A stretch of DNA of 39,811 bases from Candidatus Bathyarchaeota archaeon (GTDB lineage: Archaea > Thermoproteota > Bathyarchaeia > TCS64), in the NCBI GenBank assembly GCA_030739585.1, contig JASLYX010000003.1, positions 1-39,811 on the forward strand. The letters are read 5' to 3'. The notes beneath the pieces were generated by a model. It was not told the origin of the DNA. It made no database searches and was given only the letters and a program-made list of their open reading frames with translations. A program made the position numbers and the translations under genes. Positions 25,893 to 33,816 of the stretch are shown here, in pieces. Position 1 is the stretch's first letter, and every line of letters starts with the position of its first letter.

Positions 25893-26966
25893 TTAATTAT
25901 CCACGAGCGCTAAGTCCGCACTTTCCAGACTTTGTTTTCTCTGGATGTCCCTCACCTTTATTCTGTAAAAGTGTAAAGGATGCTTGGTGTGCTGACAGAG
26001 CCTCTCAGGGTTAATGCAAACGCTGTGGGTCTTGAATGTGGAACATGTGGGCGGCGTATATTTGGTCCGACCCCCCCTGAGCCCGGCTATGTGCTCTATC
26101 TGGTACCGAGTAAACTCCTCATCGAAATCTGTAACGGACATAAAGAGACTCACGATCTCGTCAATATCCATCCCCACATTGATCAGGAAAGACGTAAGGC
26201 CGAACCGCTCCATATGGCTGAGCCTCTTTCCCACCATAAGTCCCTCGTACGCATGCCGAATGCATGGGGGAAAAGCTTCGTTCACGAGTTTCGGGGGAAG
26301 ATCACCCCCCATTAGTCTCATCCTATTCTCCTCGAAAATCTTCTTGAGGATCTCCACTTTAGCCCCAAGGGGACCGGGGAGAGATATCTGGCCGCGTTTT
26401 GAAACCAGATTTTTGATTCGCCCTTGGATCTCTTCCTGTAATAGCCTGCTTGCCTCCCTCCTTGTTAGAAGAACGTAACCTCCCTTCATAAGCCGGTTCA
26501 CGATCTTCCACTTGGGCTCTCTGAAAACCGCAGCATTCCTCAGGTAATCACTAAAAAGCAACTCAAACTTATACACACGTCCGTCAAGCCTCTCGTCAAC
26601 AAGTCTGAGGGTCCAACCGAATTCGAGTCTTGCGATCTTAGCCAATCGCTCCTCCGTCTCGTCTTTCAGGAGTCCTTGAGCCCTCACCGCCTCCGAGAGG
26701 GCATATCTTCTGAAGAGGAATTCCTCTCCCAAGGCGGTAACGAACATGTTGCCTACAGGAAAAGATAACAGCTCCATGATAGTGTCTTCTAGCTCGGAGG
26801 TAGTCTCACCGTTTATTATGGCCTGAGCGACTCGCTTCTCGGCCCGGTCCAGGACTTTTGCGTGTCCTGGATCCATAAGATCCTCTAAGGTTAGGTCTAT
26901 GGCATGAACGAGTGTAACAGCGTTGTGGAGGAAAGGGTATTTAGCAGCCTCCCTCTCGGAGATCAC
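25893..26966 (-). CDS. priL: DNA primase large subunit (Fe-S)
   Basis: The 357-residue regulatory subunit of archaeal primase. The N-terminal helical domain (about 1-210) contacts PriS. The C-terminal domain holds a [4Fe-4S] cluster bound by C235 (FPPCIRHAYEGL), C308 (YTPPTCSTF), C317 and C324 (ERLCQHTKHPLHFY). The start is a GTG at 26966. It is the first gene of a run that continues through the small Cys protein, PriS, GINS, L44e, S27e, aIF2alpha and Nop10, with gaps of at most about 30 bp. Confidence 0.92.
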   Translation of the reverse strand: MISEREAAKYPFLHNAVTLVHAIDLTLEDLMDPGHAKVLDRAEKRVAQAIINGETTSELEDTIMELLSFPVGNMFVTALGEEFLFRRYALSEAVRAQGLLKDETEERLAKIARLEFGWTLRLVDERLDGRVYKFELLFSDYLRNAAVFREPKWKIVNRLMKGGYVLLTRREASRLLQEEIQGRIKNLVSKRGQISLPGPLGAKVEILKKIFEENRMRLMGGDLPPKLVNEAFPPCIRHAYEGLMVGKRLSHMERFGLTSFLINVGMDIDEIVSLFMSVTDFDEEFTRYQIEHIAGLRGGRTKYTPPTCSTFKTHSVCINPERLCQHTKHPLHFYRIKVRDIQRKQSLESADLALVDN

Positions 26967-27584
26967 TTTTGGGCCACTTCCAAACCTATGGAAACACGGG
27001 GGAATATTATCCTTTTCCCAAAAAGTGCCAGGCTAGATTGGACCTTTGACCCTAATAGAGGCTACACGCGTACCCTCGCTCAAGCAGTAGAATGCCATTT
27101 CCAAGCGTGTTCCTAGAGGTCGCCGTCCCTCTAGTCTCCGTGGTCTTGCTGAATATCAGTGCTACCGTTTTCTTTTCGAAAAGTAACATCAACAGGGATT
27201 ACGAAAATAGATTCATTAGTTGAGTGAACTGGTCGGTCCCCTTCCATGTGAACGCTAATCCCTCCATCGACTTGATGGCAGTTATAACGCATCTGACATA
27301 GACATGTTGGGGGGGGTTAACGTGATAGAAAAAGAGGTAGAAAACAATTCTCTCAACGGGGATGATGTCAGTCATAAATGCGAACTACTCGGGTAGTGCA
27401 TTCAGTCTTGCGCGCGCGTCAAATCCCTCTAGATCAGGTCTAACGAGGGCATTAATGGATCTTAGGAGATGCAAAAGCTCCATCATTAAAGGTATAAAAA
27501 CAGAAGAACCGGACAATTTGAGATTCCTCTTGGCAATTTATGTTAACAAGTGAACCGTGAAAGTAAAGATTTATTACAGAAAAG
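26967..27584. other. Intergenic region with broken short ORFs (+)
   Basis: No recognised gene. On the plus strand a frame from the ATG at 27092 reads MPFPSVFLEVAVPLVSVVLL and on to a TGA at 27221. It looks like an N-terminal transmembrane segment. The same frame then stays open to a TAG at 27299. After a run of eight G (27309-27316) another frame begins MLGGVNVIEKEVENNS and stops at 27394. These pieces could be fragments of a decayed membrane-protein gene, but I cannot assign a family. The left part must hold the priL promoter. Confidence 0.3.
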
Positions 27585-28337
27585 TTAGACGCCGATACAG
27601 GGCGCCAAATAGTATAACAGATGTCCTTGGGGGAGCTCGAAATCCATCTTAATGGGCATATCTGTAGAGATCTCCAGGTTGGCGACCTCGCTGGATGCCG
27701 TGACTGCGTTAACGATGTCCTGGAGGTAGCTTAACGTGAAAGTGGCGCTCGCGGCCTCCTCCATTTTGATCTCTAAAAGTTCGTCAGAATCCTTCGCCCA
27801 CTCGCTATGAGCGCTCCCCATATCCCCAGTGGCGTTCACTTTGAAGATGTCGCTCGCGACCTCCATCTTAACATGTTCACTTACCAGGGTAGAGTCCCTG
27901 ATGGCCCTCCGGAGGCTCTGAGTTAGGATTCGCGCTGAAGCCTTGAAGAAAATCTTGGGCTGAGGTACCTCGTCGTCTAGGGGCTCTAGGATTGGCATAG
28001 AGAACCTGCGGGTGTGTCCACCCCTCTTACAGTGAATGTTCAGCCTAGCGTTGGGCTCATCTAGTCTAATCCGAACATTCTCGTCCTTATCTACTCTGTC
28101 AATGAACTTGAGGAACTCACCGATGTTCAGGGTGAGCCTATTCTCCCCCTCACAGATGTATTTGTCAAAGAACTCACTAGGGAGCTCAAAGTCTACCATG
28201 GCTACGTGGCTCGGGTCCATAGCTAGTAGCTTCATCTTGGCCCCGTCTATATTGAAAGTTCCCTCGTCGACGATGACCGATAATGCTTTTACCAGGTTTC
28301 GGAAGGTGTCGATTCGTGATAATTCTACTTCAAACAA
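27585..28337 (-). CDS. pcn: DNA polymerase sliding clamp (PCNA)
   Basis: A 250-residue clamp that rings DNA and tethers polymerase, ligase and FEN1. Two repeated PCNA folds are seen: FRNLVKALSVIVDEGTFNID and MDPSHVAMVDFELPSEFF in the first, and IRDSTLVSEHVKMEVASDIF and YLQDIVNAV in the second. Basic residues such as CKRGGHTRRF are present. The start is a TTG at 28337 with GAGGGG at 28343-28348. It lies 70 bp after the TFS gene. Only one clamp gene is visible here; other clamp subunits elsewhere cannot be excluded. Confidence 0.94.
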   Translation of the reverse strand: MFEVELSRIDTFRNLVKALSVIVDEGTFNIDGAKMKLLAMDPSHVAMVDFELPSEFFDKYICEGENRLTLNIGEFLKFIDRVDKDENVRIRLDEPNARLNIHCKRGGHTRRFSMPILEPLDDEVPQPKIFFKASARILTQSLRRAIRDSTLVSEHVKMEVASDIFKVNATGDMGSAHSEWAKDSDELLEIKMEEAASATFTLSYLQDIVNAVTASSEVANLEISTDMPIKMDFELPQGHLLYYLAPCIGV

Positions 28338-28407
28338 TGGAACCCCTCAGTTTTGATGGTGGTTATGACTATACTTAGGCATGGAGTTATCTAAAAAGAT
28401 GCCCCCT

Positions 28408-28731
28408 TCAGGCATAGCTTCGCCATGTATGTGAACATTTGGTGCAGCGGAAGAATTGAGTGGCGCTCTCGTCGATGCCCCGGGTTTGAACCATCCACCA
28501 GAAGGCACTGGCGTTGTCACATTTTTGGCATTTGATCTTGGTCTGGGGGAGGACATTCAGATTCTTCTCCTTCGTGCCGATCATGATGATCTTTTCTTGG
28601 CCCTTGTTTTCTCTGGGGATGGATCTCTCGGCCTCAATCTGCTCTTCTGCCCCGCACTTTTTACAGACATACATCTTTTGATTAACGTCGAGTACAAGCA
28701 TCGTTTCACACTCTGAACAGAATTTTACCAA
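28408..28731 (-). CDS. tfs: Transcription factor S (TFIIS/Rpb9-like)
   Basis: A 107-residue cleavage factor that rescues backtracked RNA polymerase. The N-terminal zinc ribbon (C5, C8, C23, C26) resembles Rpb9. The C-terminal ribbon (about 66-105) has CQKCDN ... FFRCTKC and the acidic tip RGIDES, with the D-E pair that reaches the active site of the polymerase; so it should be cleavage-competent. The start is a TTG at 28731, supported by the strong Shine-Dalgarno AGGAGGG at 28737-28743. It probably leads a transcript with pcn. Confidence 0.93.
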   Translation of the reverse strand: MVKFCSECETMLVLDVNQKMYVCKKCGAEEQIEAERSIPRENKGQEKIIMIGTKEKNLNVLPQTKIKCQKCDNASAFWWMVQTRGIDESATQFFRCTKCSHTWRSYA

Positions 28732-28767
28732 GAATACCCTCCTGCTGCCAACCTCTACTCTAAAAAG

Positions 28768-28780
28768 TTATTTTTAAAGA
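28768..28780 (-). promoter_or_regulatory. TATA box of tfs-pcn transcript
   Basis: The minus strand reads TCTTTAAAAATAA, about 40 bp before the TTG at 28731. Transcription would start near 28750, just upstream of the Shine-Dalgarno. Confidence 0.45.
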
Positions 28781-29304
28781 TTATGTTTGTTAATTTAGTT
28801 TGAATGAATCGGCTAAGAATCGGGCAATCCAAAAAACCACGAAGTATATATTATGGTTCTTGGACTGGACTTCAGGATTCTTGTTACTTTGTTCTCATCT
28901 ACCTTGAATACGGGGGGGGCTTGGAACTTGCGTTTCGGCGAGGTGGCCTTGAATCATAAGGCTAGAGCGGGCTTCCCTGTCCTCAGAGATAATCTCTAGA
29001 AAAGCGATCTCTGCGCTGTCGTCAAAAAGGTCTCGGTGAAAGAGGATACCCCTTGTCTAAGGGTGATGGCCGGAGATTTTCGTCGCCCCGACTATATCTG
29101 TGGTTAGGGATTGGATCCCCAGAACTGGTCTTTAAGACTCCATCTAGCCAGTACTCCTCCCTAATACAACACTAACGGTTTCATAGATACTTTTAGGGAG
29201 GACTCTGAATGATGGGATCTGATGACCCGTATCTCTTTCTTGATTCTCTGAGTCTTTATCACACCTCTGAGGCATCAAATCTCTAAGGGCGTTTTTTCAT
29301 GGTA
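28781..29304. other. Intergenic region between rpoL and tfs
   Basis: No recognised gene. On the plus strand, after a TATA-like AGTATATATT, one frame from 28853 reads MVLGLDFRILVTLFSSTLNT and is broken by TAG at 28997. It then reads on as KSDLCAVVKKVSVKEDTPCL to a second TAG at 29105. It may be a decayed gene; no family is recognised. Confidence 0.3.
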
Positions 29305-29592
29305 CTAGTTTCTCTTAGCGATCTCTGCCTTAAATTTCTTTAAAAAGTCTGCGAGGCCTTTCTTGGCATCTTTGGCGCCCCTGATGAGAACTCTATCGAA
29401 ATCCGACCCCCTCTTCAGCGTGACATAAAATACGGACCTGTCCATTAAGGGGTGGGGACGGGAGTATCCTGCTAACTTTACGTTACCGATCCGGAGTAGG
29501 GAGCTCTGCAGTAGGTTGAGGAGAGTGTGTCCCTCACCACCGAACTCCAGCTGAAGCTGCTTCCCATTTACACTGACTTTGTTGAGCTTCAC
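29305..29592 (-). CDS. rpoL: RNA polymerase subunit Rpo11 (RpoL)
   Basis: A 95-residue subunit that pairs with Rpo3 in the assembly platform of RNA polymerase, like Rpb11. The sequence GEGHTLLNLLQSSLL is the conserved dimerisation helix. AGYSRPHPLMDRSVFYV is the following strand-turn, which is HP(L) in most members. The GTG start at 29592 overlaps the Csl4 stop, so translation is coupled to the exosome subunit. Confidence 0.92.
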   Translation of the reverse strand: MKLNKVSVNGKQLQLEFGGEGHTLLNLLQSSLLRIGNVKLAGYSRPHPLMDRSVFYVTLKRGSDFDRVLIRGAKDAKKGLADFLKKFKAEIAKRN

Positions 29593-30161
29593 ACGAGATC
29601 CTCCTTCCCGTAGGTGGATGCAATCTTTCTCCTCTCGCCCCGGTCACATTTAAGACAGTTGAGACGGCCCTGCTGCAGCTCCAAGATGGAACCGCACCTA
29701 GTGCAATAACCAAAGACCACACCATACTCAGGGCCCCTGACCGAGAGCAGGATCATCCTGTTCTTGGTATTGATTATCCTGGCTTTGATGATATCACTAC
29801 TCTTCATGGCCATAGCCATATCTCTAGAGAACTCTCTCTCTACGCTACTGATGTGGATCTCCCCCGTCCACGGCTTGGCTATATTCTCGCCGTCTATCCT
29901 GAAAATATCCACCCTGGCGTCCCTCCTCATCACGGAACCTACCTCAGCCATAACGTCTGAGCCCTCCAAAGGGAGGATAAGATCCCTTGTCTTTTTTTCT
30001 ACTTTAACGCGCCTGTCTATGAGGTCGTAATGGGCCCTCCCGAGCTCAGCGGATCGAACATCCCCATGCAGTTGATAGGCTCCTACCCCCTTTTGGAAGA
30101 CCTCAATCACCGCTAGTTCCGCGCCGGGGAATACGTCCTTATCTTCCATCTTTTTCGCCAT
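29589..30161 (-). CDS. csl4: Exosome RNA-binding subunit Csl4
   Basis: A 190-residue cap protein of the archaeal exosome, which degrades or tails RNA 3' ends. The N-terminal domain (FPGAELAVIEVFQKGVGAYQ) is followed by an S1 domain (about 65-145, with GEIHISSVE). A zinc ribbon at the C-terminus has C153, C156, C169 and C172. The ATG at 30161 is the start. It is translationally coupled with Rpo11, a pairing seen in other archaea. Confidence 0.92.
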   Translation of the reverse strand: MAKKMEDKDVFPGAELAVIEVFQKGVGAYQLHGDVRSAELGRAHYDLIDRRVKVEKKTRDLILPLEGSDVMAEVGSVMRRDARVDIFRIDGENIAKPWTGEIHISSVEREFSRDMAMAMKSSDIIKARIINTKNRMILLSVRGPEYGVVFGYCTRCGSILELQQGRLNCLKCDRGERRKIASTYGKEDLV

Positions 30162-30425
30162 TGTTTTCGGAAACCCTTAGTTTTGTGTTGAATCCTTGAG
30201 TATGTTTGAACCCTCTATAGGATCGTTTGGTTAAACTTTGAGAGCTCAGGGCCTCTAATCGCTCCTCTTTTTAATAAACCCTATGATCTACCAAATCACA
30301 TTGGATATTATCGCCAAATTCTATGCACGCGCGAAACGTTTAATCTCTTTTATAGCATCAGTAACTTTACTCACCCGCTTACTAAGACTAGTTAGAGTAG
30401 GAGACGTTTGTCCTTTTTCTTTTTG

Positions 30426-31424
30426 TTAGCTAGTTTCTAGATAGCCTTTGGCCCAGGAGTCTTCCCATGTTTTCTTGTTGAGAGAGATGAGGACCTCGTT
30501 TGGAGTGAGGGTGGGGCGGGTGGTGTCAGGGGGGTTATCAATAGCGATGCGGGGGCATGCGGTATCAACATAAGCTTGAGGCTCAGTGAAATTGGCGAGG
30601 GCGTCCGAGGTGATCATGTCAAGAAGAATGATAGAAGCTTGTCTACCGTGCTCTGTGAAGAGCCTCTGGAAGCGTCTGGCCAGGGGGATGTGACATTGTC
30701 CAGGCTTGGTGCTAACGAGGATGCCCCAGGTCTGAGCATTCCTAGCAGCGTGGATGGCTGCCATACGTTTCATGGCGAGGACTTTTACCTCCCGCTCAGG
30801 GAGCAATTGAGTTTCCATGGTGTAGGGGTTTGCAGTGGCAATGGGTTTCCCGGTAGTGGCGGCGAGGCCGAGTGGGTGAAATCTGCCGGCGCCGATATGG
30901 AGATATCCCTGTATGTCATCGGCAATGGCCCGGGCGGCAGTATAGTCACATCCTAGGACCTGACCGGGGTAGGTGGGGTTGCCGTTACCTATGGATATGA
31001 GAAGCCCGTTGGCTTGAAGGGTATCAGCGACCTCCCTAAGACGGTGGACGTGTTGGACAGTGGTGGTGAGACCGACTTGGGCCCAGTTCTTTATGAGGGG
31101 AAGGGCTTTCAGGGCGAGGGCGGGTGCGTCGAAGTCGTATGCTGCCTCGACGTATAGGACGGGAGTCTTAGATTTGATCATTAGGCTGTGACCATAGTGT
31201 ACTATGAGGTCAGCCTCGATGGTCTGGGCCGGGATAAGGGCGAGATCGCATGCCCCGAAACAGGAGTCGCCGCTGATTATGATTTCTGCGCCGGTCTCCT
31301 CGGTGAGAGTCTGGGCCAGGGTGAAGGCGGTGGGGCGGAGGCCTGCGGGGACCTGAAGGAGGACCCTCGTGGCCTTACGTTCCTTAATTTCCCGAGCCAC
31401 TCGATCCTGATCTAGGTTGTACAT
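30426..31424 (-). CDS. dph2: Diphthamide biosynthesis enzyme Dph2
   Basis: A homodimeric [4Fe-4S] enzyme that transfers the 3-amino-3-carboxypropyl group of SAM to a histidine of elongation factor 2, the first step to diphthamide. Cluster cysteines are C59 (GDSCFGACD), C159 (LGCDYT) and C290 (DTACPR), counted from the ATG at 31424. A GTG at 31433 is an alternative start. Each of the three repeated domains contributes one cysteine. The coding strand is markedly richer in C and poorer in G than the adjacent L10e gene. It follows L10e by 86 bp and may share its transcript. Confidence 0.92.
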   Translation of the reverse strand: MYNLDQDRVAREIKERKATRVLLQVPAGLRPTAFTLAQTLTEETGAEIIISGDSCFGACDLALIPAQTIEADLIVHYGHSLMIKSKTPVLYVEAAYDFDAPALALKALPLIKNWAQVGLTTTVQHVHRLREVADTLQANGLLISIGNGNPTYPGQVLGCDYTAARAIADDIQGYLHIGAGRFHPLGLAATTGKPIATANPYTMETQLLPEREVKVLAMKRMAAIHAARNAQTWGILVSTKPGQCHIPLARRFQRLFTEHGRQASIILLDMITSDALANFTEPQAYVDTACPRIAIDNPPDTTRPTLTPNEVLISLNKKTWEDSWAKGYLETS

Positions 31425-31510
31425 AGAGTCCACTGTGGGAGCTTGTGGGACTACCTGTTTTTATCCTTATCAGTGGGAAATCTGGGAGGTTGGACTCTGG
31501 GCTCAAAACT

Positions 31511-32002
31511 CTAATTTTTCTTGACGATTATCCTGCATGGAACAGGGAACTTGTCCTTAGCCCGTTTAAGGGCTGTTCTGGCGCTCTCGATGTTTTCCTC
31601 GTCTACCTTCGCGATGAGGATGGGCTTGTTCATCTTGAGCCGAGCCGCAGTGCCGACAGCTTTACCATAGGCCTTCTTCATGCCTTCCTGAAATCGGTCT
31701 GCCTGGGCAACGTTAAGGCGTTTGTGCTCCCTTAGGACCTGATGAGGGAAGGGCACTATTTTCAGGAAAAAGTTTTCTCTTCCTAGTGGTTCAAGAGTTC
31801 GGTTGGCCGCGATGCGAGCAGACTCTAGGGCGTTGTGGCGGATTTGCCCCGCCTTGAGATTGCGAAGCTCGACAGTATAATTAAACTCCTTGTTAGGATT
31901 ACCCATGGTGAACTTTACGATCTTGCTGCCGGGTATGCCACCCATATACTCTCGACGGGCGTATGACATATTCTTCTTGACGCGGAAGTTGCTGGCGTTC
32001 AT
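31511..32002 (-). CDS. rpl10e: Ribosomal protein L10e (uL16)
   Basis: A 163-residue large-subunit protein near the peptidyl-transferase centre. Family landmarks are YARREYMGGIPGSKIVKFTM, KAGQIRHNALESARIAANR, KIVPFPHQVLREHK and the GMKKAYGKAVGTAAR loop that reaches towards the P-site tRNA. The ATG at 32002 follows a good TATA box about 60 bp upstream. Confidence 0.94.
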   Translation of the reverse strand: MNASNFRVKKNMSYARREYMGGIPGSKIVKFTMGNPNKEFNYTVELRNLKAGQIRHNALESARIAANRTLEPLGRENFFLKIVPFPHQVLREHKRLNVAQADRFQEGMKKAYGKAVGTAARLKMNKPILIAKVDEENIESARTALKRAKDKFPVPCRIIVKKN

Positions 32003-32055
32003 CGTTACCGTGATGCTGGAGAGGTTGAGTCTTAAAAACTTGTTGGAGGAGTTGA

Positions 32056-32067
32056 AGTATATATTTT
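32056..32067 (-). promoter_or_regulatory. TATA box of L10e gene
   Basis: The minus strand reads AAAATATATACT here. Transcription would begin near 32035, giving a leader of about 30 nt before the L10e ATG. Confidence 0.5.
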
Positions 32068-32581
32068 CTTAGAATTTGTTACTTAAGAGCCTATTTTTTA
32101 TTTAAGTTCAGATCGATTTGGAGCGCTTAATGGGTCCTTTTGGCATTTGGTGGTGTTTTCTTAGGTGATCTCTAAGACCCCCCTCCCTCTATTGTACAAT
32201 ATAGAAAATGTGTAAGAGAAGAGATCTTTATATTTGATTGATCGGATTAAAATAGTCCAGAATCATCAAGATCAAAAGAGAAGGTTATCTAACTAATCCC
32301 CCTTTACTTTGATGTTTGTTGACATTTTTCCATTCAGCGACTTCTTGAGTTGCCATATCCTGTCAGGAGATATGCGGGGAAAAGGGCGGTCACTGCTTCT
32401 AGGAGGCCAGGGTTACAATTCAACAGGAAAACTAACTGATTCCAATTGGGTTTGGAATCGCGCTCCTCGAAACCGCATTCGGCAAGGAAACATTCCTGAA
32501 CCAAGCTAGTGAGGTATTGTGCATCTCTCCTACAGGTAGATCTGCCTGCTTCTGAGGTTTGTTTCAGACAGCAAGCGTACT
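32068..32581. other. Long intergenic region
   Basis: I see no gene. A plus-strand TATA-like element (TCTTTATATTTGAT, near 32223-32240) stands alone; the 66-codon frame after it (32309-32509) has no coding character that I can support. A small RNA transcribed from this element is possible but unproven. Confidence 0.3.
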
Positions 32582-33148
32582 CTAAGCAGAACGGACAAAG
32601 AGCTGGTATTTTTCCTCCTCAGAAAGCTCCTTGATGATCCTGCGACCAAGCAGCTTCACAGGGTCCGTGAGGTTCACCCTGCCCTGGAGGTCCTCGAACC
32701 CATTGAAGGGTTTCCTCTCCCTCTGCTCTATGATTTGCCACATAAGCCGCTTCCCGATGCCTGGGATTAGCGATATAGCGTGCATCCTGGGGGTCAGGGA
32801 CTGGGAGTTGTTGAAGAAATGGATGAATCGAAGCTCGTCAGCCTTAATTATCGTCTCTAATATGACGGGGAGCTCAGCCCTCGCCTCCGATGTAAGCTTA
32901 TGGTAGCTGATGCGCCCCAGAATGTGCTCCACTTTGGTACGCCCCTTTTTCCCTACATAGATCCGCTCCCCCTGGGGGAACCTCGTGTCCTTGTGGGGGA
33001 CGGCCTCGAGAAGGGTGAAGAAGGAGTCTCCGATGATCTGAATCACTTCCCGCCCTGGAAACTGTGACCGATGTACCCCTAACCTGCCGTGGGTGAACTC
33101 ATCGAGAACGTATGCGTATTCCTCGTACTTTTTGGGGGATCTTAGCAT
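32582..33148 (-). CDS. DUF655 family protein (OB plus helix-hairpin-helix)
   Basis: A 188-residue archaeal protein of uncharacterised function, nearly always linked with L21e and Rpo4. The N-terminal part (YAYVLDEFTHGR, GDSFFTLLEAVP, GERIYVGK) forms a small beta-domain of OB type. The C-terminal half has a helix-hairpin-helix with SLIPGIGKRLMWQIIEQRE and FEDLQGRV, a fold that binds nucleic acid backbone. An RNA- or DNA-related role is therefore likely. It starts 35 bp after Rpo4. Confidence 0.9.
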   Translation of the reverse strand: MLRSPKKYEEYAYVLDEFTHGRLGVHRSQFPGREVIQIIGDSFFTLLEAVPHKDTRFPQGERIYVGKKGRTKVEHILGRISYHKLTSEARAELPVILETIIKADELRFIHFFNNSQSLTPRMHAISLIPGIGKRLMWQIIEQRERKPFNGFEDLQGRVNLTDPVKLLGRRIIKELSEEEKYQLFVRSA

Positions 33149-33183
33149 AGGGCTTACCGGACCTAAAGTATATTGTTAACTAC

Positions 33184-33519
33184 TTATTGGGACCTGTATT
33201 TCTCAATTATCCCCAATATAGTCGTCATTAGGCCCTCAGCGATGATCCGGCGCCGCCCCAAAAAGGTCCTTATCTCGCCGATGCTCTCCGGGAGAGCGTT
33301 CACGATCTGGACTGCTAAGGTCCTTTCTATGCCTATCTTCATAAGATCATCCAGCATGGCCTTCCCCCGATCGGCCTCCAATTTGCTGAATCTCACAGTG
33401 TAGTCGTGGACTCTTCTCTGTAATGGATCCAGATCATCGATACCGGCCTCTAGCAGCTTCTTCACTTCTGCGACAGTGATAGGCTTCTTTTCTTTAATGG
33501 ACAAAATCGAGAACCTCAA
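33184..33519 (-). CDS. rpoF: RNA polymerase subunit Rpo4 (RpoF)
   Basis: A 111-residue helical subunit that forms the stalk of RNA polymerase with Rpo7. The sequence ITVAEVKKLLE, then DPLQRRVHDYTVRF and a C-terminal HRDC-like helical domain ending in TTILGIIEKY fits the family. The TTG at 33519 overlaps the L21e stop. Operon order L21e-Rpo4-DUF655 is conserved across archaea. Confidence 0.9.
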   Translation of the reverse strand: MRFSILSIKEKKPITVAEVKKLLEAGIDDLDPLQRRVHDYTVRFSKLEADRGKAMLDDLMKIGIERTLAVQIVNALPESIGEIRTFLGRRRIIAEGLMTTILGIIEKYRSQ

Positions 33520-33806
33520 CTATGCCTCTGGATATGCTCTCGGCGGGCGATCACAAGCTTAGACGTCTTCCTCTGAGGGATGTCAAGGACGAACGCGTTT
33601 CCCCTCTTTTCCACCACCGTCGCGACCTTCCCCTGGAACCGTTTATGGGGCATCCCCTTCTGGATCGCTGGGTCTATATTGATAACCACCTTATCCCCCA
33701 AATCATACTCAACAAGGAGCCTGCTGAGGCCTAACTTACCTTTTTCCCTCACCCTCTTGGTGAGGACACTGCGGCTTTTTCTTCGCGGTCCACGTGATTT
33801 AGGCAT
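33516..33806 (-). CDS. rpl21e: Ribosomal protein L21e
   Basis: A 96-residue large-subunit protein with an SH3-like barrel. The basic N-terminus (SRGPRRKSRSVLTKRVREKG) and the core YDLGDKVVINIDPAIQKGMP followed by HKRFQGKVATVVEKRG are characteristic. The ATG at 33806 lies 10 bp after the SRP54 stop. Confidence 0.94.
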   Translation of the reverse strand: MPKSRGPRRKSRSVLTKRVREKGKLGLSRLLVEYDLGDKVVINIDPAIQKGMPHKRFQGKVATVVEKRGNAFVLDIPQRKTSKLVIARREHIQRHS

Positions 33807-33816
33807 TGAAACAACC

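Noticed and set aside
29200-29270. Box C/D-like motifs (ATGATGG, CTGATGA, CTGA twice)
   Set aside because: Spacing does not fit the C-D'-C'-D plan of archaeal sRNAs and the C box is imperfect; chance is likely.
32309-32509. 66-codon plus-strand frame in the gap before DUF655
   Set aside because: No domain pattern, no Shine-Dalgarno, and its TATA-like element is about 80 bp away.
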